From Candidatus Zixiibacteriota bacterium (lineage in GTDB: Bacteria > Zixibacteria > MSB-5A5 > GN15 > FEB-12), in the NCBI GenBank assembly GCA_017999435.1, contig JAGNLV010000003.1, positions 1 to 64,000 of the forward strand: a stretch of 64,000 bases of DNA. Reading direction: 5' to 3'. Numbering within the stretch: the stretch's first letter is position 1; every line of letters starts with the position of its first letter. Below are positions 63,084-64,000 of the stretch, one piece after another. The notes below the pieces were generated by a model. That model saw only the letters and a program-made list of their open reading frames with translations. It was not told where the DNA came from and searched no databases. A program made the position numbers and the translations under genes.

Positions 63084-64000
63084 GAGTTGCCATCAACGGA
63101 TTCGGACGTATCGGGCGCCTCGTGTTTCGGGCCGCTCAGGACACCAGCATTGAGTTTGTCGCGATTAACGATATCACCGATGCCGCCACACTCGGACACC
63201 TGCTCAAGTACGATTCCGTCCACCGGAGCTACCCCGGCGAGGTGAAGGCCGAGGGGACGAACCTGAAGGTCGACGGGCGGACGATTCCGGTCATGGCGGT
63301 GCTCGACCCGGCCCAGTTGCCGTGGAAGGAGCTCAAAGTCGACGTGGTGCTCGAGTGCACGGGGAAGTTCACGAAGAAGGACGACGCGATGAAGCACGTC
63401 GCGGCGGGCGCCCACAAGGTGCTCATCTCGGCGCCGGCCAAGGGCCACGACGGCACCTTTATCCCGGGGATCAACTCGGACCTCTACGACCGCGACAAGC
63501 ACCACGTCATTTCGATCGGATCGTGCACGACCAACTGCCTGGCCCCGGTGGCGAAGGTTCTGCTGGAGAGTTTCGGGATCGTCAACGGGTTCATGACGAC
63601 GATCCACTCGTACACGGCCGACCAGCGGCTCATGGATGCGCCGCACAAAGATCTGCGGCGGGCGCGCTCGGCGGCCCTGTCGATGGTGCCGACGACCACG
63701 GGCGCGGCCAAGGCGATTGCCGAGGTGATCCCGGCGCTCAAGGGGAAAATGGACGGCTGCGCCATCCGCGTCCCCACCCCGAACGCCTCGCTGGTGGATC
63801 TCGCAGTGACGCTGGAGCGGGAGGCCACGGTGCAGGAGATCAACGCGGCCATGAAGAAGGCGGCGGAATCGCCGGCTCTGCGGCGCGCGCTGCAGTACAT
63901 GGAGGACCCGATCGTGTCGGTCGACGTGATCGGTAACCCGCACGGCTCGGTGTTCGACAGCCAGTTGACGATGGTGCACGGGCGGCTGGCGAAAGTGTTC
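63080..64000 (+). CDS. gap: glyceraldehyde-3-phosphate dehydrogenase, 3' end cut by window edge
   Basis: The first 307 residues of GAPDH, which converts glyceraldehyde-3-phosphate to 1,3-bisphosphoglycerate with NAD+. The Rossmann start VAINGFGRIGRLVFRA, NAD-preferring Asp (VAINDITD), catalytic Cys149 in IGSCTTNCLAPVAKV and its partner His176 (TTIHSYTADQRLMD) are at the classic positions. The frame is open to the window end, so about 25-30 residues are missing. The ribosome site GGAGGAG is strong, and the ATG overlaps the beta-barrel gene stop. A glycolytic gene coupled behind two exported-protein genes is unusual. Confidence 0.96.
   Translation, partial: MRVAINGFGRIGRLVFRAAQDTSIEFVAINDITDAATLGHLLKYDSVHRSYPGEVKAEGTNLKVDGRTIPVMAVLDPAQLPWKELKVDVVLECTGKFTKKDDAMKHVAAGAHKVLISAPAKGHDGTFIPGINSDLYDRDKHHVISIGSCTTNCLAPVAKVLLESFGIVNGFMTTIHSYTADQRLMDAPHKDLRRARSAALSMVPTTTGAAKAIAEVIPALKGKMDGCAIRVPTPNASLVDLAVTLEREATVQEINAAMKKAAESPALRRALQYMEDPIVSVDVIGNPHGSVFDSQLTMVHGRLAKVF

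Overview
The window is a high-GC, gene-dense bacterial chromosome segment, almost entirely coding. It holds 48 protein genes (one cut by the right edge) and two tRNAs (one cut by the left edge). Several signs suggest a Gram-negative lineage of the FCB superphylum, possibly a candidate phylum such as Zixibacteria. There are secreted proteins ending in a YPNPFNP-type (FlgD-like/T9SS-like) C-terminal domain, a cohesin-like/HYR/dockerin surface protein, outer-membrane beta-barrel candidates, and a glutaminyl-tRNA synthetase with its tRNA-Gln. The lineage is an inference. There are no phage, transposase, integrase or CRISPR genes; this looks like core chromosome with a few lineage-specific secreted proteins.

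Layout. 1-6.1 kb: partial tRNA-Arg(TCT), glnS, a four-gene Na+-pumping methylmalonyl-CoA decarboxylase operon, and tRNA-Gln(CTG). 6.2-12 kb (minus): a sugar-phosphate operon, pgi - transketolase - glucokinase-like protein - thiamine pyrophosphokinase, behind a good promoter; the glucokinase-like protein has lost its active-site motifs. 12-17 kb: queG, the electron-bifurcating transhydrogenase pair nfnA/nfnB, and divergently an ornithine-type aminotransferase with its own promoter and a strong terminator. 17-20 kb: an isochorismatase-fold hydrolase, an EamA transporter and a secreted DUF4350-like protein. 19.9-26 kb (minus): accA - Trm112 (55 aa) - ptsN-like - mreC - mreD - mrdA - rodA, linking fatty-acid synthesis with cell elongation but without mreB. 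26-35 kb (minus): a glycan cluster of a DegT aminotransferase, a GT39/TPR protein, three GT2 enzymes and a YfhO-like giant membrane protein.

34.8-42.4 kb: an Usp/MntH pair, a DUF3298 lipoprotein, a second EamA transporter, and a LolD/MacB-like ABC exporter coupled to a small-molecule-kinase-fold protein. 42.4-51.5 kb: the cohesin-like/HYR/dockerin protein, an ArsC-like protein, and two tandem secreted M28 metallopeptidases whose last 1.12 kb are almost identical while the rest has diverged. 51.5-60 kb: a third EamA transporter, a radical SAM protein, the pyrR-pyrB-pyrC operon with a recognisable PyrR-binding RNA hairpin, a beta-barrel protein, a NodB-fold protein without its metal-binding histidines, and pyruvate kinase. 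60-64 kb: a degenerate receiver-domain protein behind a near-consensus promoter, then a coupled operon of a retropepsin-like protein, a beta-barrel protein and gap (GAPDH, truncated by the window).

How it fits together. Central carbon genes recur (pgi, tkt, pyk, gap, accA, mmd, nfn), together with pyrimidine synthesis and envelope building. The decarboxylase and the Nfn complex suggest energy conservation by Na+ pumping and flavin-based bifurcation, compatible with an anaerobic or facultative fermentative life. Three proteins keep a recognisable enzyme or receiver fold but lack key catalytic residues (glucokinase-like, NodB-like, receiver-like). The strongest predicted promoters are sigma-70 type, and several share the -10 box TATATT.
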